Assembly: GCA_934502905.1 (NCBI GenBank)
Contig: CAKSVK010000032.1
Span: 1-24,671, forward strand
Direction of reading: 5' to 3'
DNA length: 24,671 bases
Source of the DNA: an uncultured Chitinophagaceae bacterium
GTDB taxonomy: Bacteria; Bacteroidota; Bacteroidia; Chitinophagales; Chitinophagaceae
Shown here: positions 22,373 through 24,671 of the stretch, one piece after another
Layout of the letters: the number at the start of each line of letters is the position of its first letter
How positions within the stretch are numbered: position 1 is the first letter of the stretch
Notes under the pieces: model-generated
What the model saw: only the letters and a program-made list of their open reading frames with translations
Told to the model about the DNA's origin: nothing
Databases searched by the model: none
Program-made: the position numbers and the translations under genes

Positions 22373-24671
22373 ATGACAAAGGCACAATTGTCTGCCATGC
22401 TGGAAAGCATGACCGGACATCTGACAGCAACCGGCGACGCAGCACAAAAGCAACTGCAGGAAGCCAGGAAAATAGTAGCATCGTCATTGATCAATCAGCC
22501 GGTAGAAGATACAGGTGCTGAACAATTATTTTATAAAGCCAGTCTTTACGACCGGCAGGCCATAAAGGAAGAAACGCTTAAAAGCATCGACGCTATTACA
22601 TCCAGGATAGTGGGCAATATTAAGCCTGATACGGCAGCGTCGGAAAATGTTTTTGTGAGAAGTGTGCCTGTACTGAACGCTTCTATGGCCGGCAGTAAGC
22701 CCGATTGGGCGGCAGGCATATCTCCCAGCCAGAGCTATGGTCCTTTTTTGAACAATGAAGGGCGCGAGATATGGATCGACGTCTACCGGGTAGAAAAGCT
22801 CATCACCATTTATCATGGCACACAGCCGGTTTTATTGTTTAAGACAACGCTCAGGGGGATCTTGCAGCCCGCGCAGTTGCTTACATCTTACAGGATCTCC
22901 GCCGGCAGCGTATGGATACATGCAAAGATGTTTTCGAATGGCGCACCCGCTGATCATTTCGTTGGTGTGCAGGTAAAGAGCGGCACGCTTACCCTGAGTG
23001 CCAAGCCTACATTGCAGAACAACCATATTACCCTCGGCGCCGGCAGCCGTTTTGAAATGTCACTGCAATTGGTGCAACAGGAAGATGCCAACAGCGCAGA
23101 GAATGCTCCCTGCGGAACAGATGCAAGGGATGCACAATATTTTTTGCCGGAAACCTGGTCATTCTCATGGCAGAACGGCAAAGCAGCAATTACCCAGGTT
23201 ACTCCGGCTTCCTGTATCATGTTCGGACAACCTATCATGTTCAACTTTACACCGGCAAACAACCTGGCGGTGACGTATGTGAACGGCGCTTTGCTGATAC
23301 CCTGGAAAGCAGATATAGGACAGTTCTCTATTTCAACGAATAAAAGTCCGTGGCTTGGCATTGCTGAAAGTGCCGGCATTGAAAAATCCTTCTGGGCGTT
23401 GCCTACCGCGGTATTGAATATAACCAGCCCTGTGACTGTGTCGGGAAACGGCGGAGTGATGTTGCAGTGCGGAAATGGATTGCGTTTAAGCTGGACTGGT
23501 CTGGAGCAGGAAGATATCCGGTTAATGAAGCCGGCCATTGCGGGCAAGCCGGGAGAGATCAGCATCATTGACCTGGAGGCAGACGGGCTGGGCGCCACAC
23601 ATCATTTTGAGCTCTGGACCGATAAGTTGAACCCGCACGGAACCATGGCCGATACCCGGCTGCTTAAAAAATCACCCCTCATATGTATTATCAACAGCAA
23701 TGTCACTGAGCTGGTGAGCATTTTTTGTGCTGCTGTGATATATACCGACCGTCCGGTAAAAGTGGACGGTGCTCCTTTTAAGGTGGAATCATCATCTGCT
23801 GTTCTAATGCTTTCTGCCGGCAAAAACGGCCGGAGAATGCTGCTGATGGAAGACGATGTGCTGGCAGACACAACCAATACCGCTGTATTGGCGCCTGCAA
23901 TAAAATTACATTCAATCGCCCTTGAGAATGCATTGTTTACCGTATCGCCGGTCAGGACATTTATCCTGATAGGCGAGTGTGGGGAAGACATGATAAGTGT
24001 CAGGCGGGGAAACTGTATACTCGCTTTTACCTTATATAAATACCTGCCCATTTTGCCGGATCCTTATGTGGCCAAATTGGGTTTGAGACGTGGCTACAAG
24101 GAAAGGTACGAACAGGTGGCGGGCGCAGCGGGTTTAAACAGCCTGCTCATTTGTTTTATCACATTCATTGAAGATGGTGAGCTGGATGACGTGAATGTGA
24201 ATTTTTATTTTGGAGGTGCCGAATTGCCGGCGCTGCTGGAATTGCCGGAAAACAAGCCCGTACAAAAAGCCAGGAGGTCTGCCAGGAGTTCGGTTACCAA
24301 AGCCAGGACCATTGTCGCACCGGTAAGGAGCCGGATAACGGCAAAGTCTGTGATCTTCAGCAATCTTCGTACTGCCGGTAAAATAAGTTCAGATCAGTTC
24401 CTGCCGGAAGTAATAGATAAGATACCCGGCGGTGTTTCGGTGATGCCACAACCGGAAATGAACGACAACCTGCTGGCCGGGTTCAAAAAGAATGAAAAAG
24501 AAATATACCAGCCGGAAGAGCTGGTGAAGCTGGGCAGGGACCTGGAAGATATGTGGGATGCCGGCGTGGGCACCAGGAACGAGCTTTTTTCATTGCTGGA
24601 TGTCAGTAGTAATGCCAACCAGTTGGGGGTAAGTTTTGGTGCGGAATGGCAGGTGATCAAAACCGGTAGCA
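22373..24671 (+). CDS. Large hypothetical protein, C-terminus beyond the window
   Basis: The frame is open from ATG 22373 to the window edge (766 codons, no stop), so the protein is longer than that. I do not recognise a family. There is no signal peptide. Residues about 1-85 look helical (MTKAQLSAMLESMTGHLTAT, then a Glu/Lys-rich stretch). Residues about 110-560 are strand-rich with many short polar repeats (for example WIDVYRVEKLITIYHGTQPV and LTLSAKPTLQNNHITLGAGS). An Arg/Lys-rich stretch follows at about 637-665 (KARRSARSSVTKARTIVAPV), then a helical, acidic tail. Possible internal starts at M9 and M13 are less likely. Base composition is like that of neighbouring core genes. A long structured leader region precedes it. 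Coding status is certain; function unknown. Confidence 0.85.
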   Translation, partial: MTKAQLSAMLESMTGHLTATGDAAQKQLQEARKIVASSLINQPVEDTGAEQLFYKASLYDRQAIKEETLKSIDAITSRIVGNIKPDTAASENVFVRSVPVLNASMAGSKPDWAAGISPSQSYGPFLNNEGREIWIDVYRVEKLITIYHGTQPVLLFKTTLRGILQPAQLLTSYRISAGSVWIHAKMFSNGAPADHFVGVQVKSGTLTLSAKPTLQNNHITLGAGSRFEMSLQLVQQEDANSAENAPCGTDARDAQYFLPETWSFSWQNGKAAITQVTPASCIMFGQPIMFNFTPANNLAVTYVNGALLIPWKADIGQFSISTNKSPWLGIAESAGIEKSFWALPTAVLNITSPVTVSGNGGVMLQCGNGLRLSWTGLEQEDIRLMKPAIAGKPGEISIIDLEADGLGATHHFELWTDKLNPHGTMADTRLLKKSPLICIINSNVTELVSIFCAAVIYTDRPVKVDGAPFKVESSSAVLMLSAGKNGRRMLLMEDDVLADTTNTAVLAPAIKLHSIALENALFTVSPVRTFILIGECGEDMISVRRGNCILAFTLYKYLPILPDPYVAKLGLRRGYKERYEQVAGAAGLNSLLICFITFIEDGELDDVNVNFYFGGAELPALLELPENKPVQKARRSARSSVTKARTIVAPVRSRITAKSVIFSNLRTAGKISSDQFLPEVIDKIPGGVSVMPQPEMNDNLLAGFKKNEKEIYQPEELVKLGRDLEDMWDAGVGTRNELFSLLDVSSNANQLGVSFGAEWQVIKTGS

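Noticed and set aside
22290..24660. Several minus-strand frames opposite the right-edge gene (up to 214 codons)
   Set aside because: They are antisense to one uninterrupted 766-codon plus frame with normal coding character.

Overview
The window looks like chromosomal DNA of a Bacteroidota species, most likely Chitinophagaceae or a close relative. The reasons are a GldM-like secreted protein, a 7TM-type sensor kinase pair of Bacteroidota style, several start-proximal TAnnTTTG (-7) boxes, near absence of Shine-Dalgarno sequences, and intergenic repeat families typical of that phylum. This placement is inferred from sequence style and not from a marker gene. No rRNA, tRNA, CRISPR array, transposase or integrase gene was found.

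Region 1-1109 is the unusual part. It is AT-rich, encodes small orphan proteins on the minus strand (a DUF7660-family protein cut by the window edge, and an unrecognised 214-residue protein), and is organised like integron gene cassettes. The unknown gene starts just inside GTTACCTGCC and its stop codon lies in the perfect inverted copy GGCAGGTAAC. A roughly 190-bp imperfect inverted repeat follows, ending in an AAC|GTT-type junction only 14 bases before the next gene. No integrase is in the window, so this would be an integrase-less cassette cluster or the edge of a larger array.

Region 1320-3250 holds a secreted GldM-C-like protein and miaE (tRNA hydroxylase), both on the minus strand, separated by structured non-coding DNA. 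Upstream of the next gene is a short stretch with overlapping hairpins and a 34-codon open frame. Region 3253-7231 is a plus-strand run: a membrane-anchored penicillin-acylase-family (S45) hydrolase, a small membrane protein and an FAD-dependent aromatic monooxygenase. Convergent to it is an extradiol-dioxygenase-family (YgiD) gene.

Region 8306-18989 is all minus strand: sppA, an ABC-2 permease without a visible ATPase, a membrane-anchored SRPBCC protein, two tandem paralogous sensor kinases, phosphoenolpyruvate carboxylase and an M20 dipeptidase. The two kinases keep intact ATP-binding motifs but both carry Lys where the phospho-accepting His of their family should be, and no response regulator is nearby. 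Region 19048-21646 is plus strand: folK, a deoxynucleoside kinase and an MFS exporter.

Region 21647-22372 is a 726-bp non-coding stretch with a REP-like palindrome, a perfect 18-bp palindrome and a short inverted repeat. It leads into a large protein of unknown function (at least 766 residues) that runs off the right edge. Metabolic and housekeeping genes are ordinary; the cassette-like left end, the degenerate kinase pair and the right-edge unknown deserve most attention.
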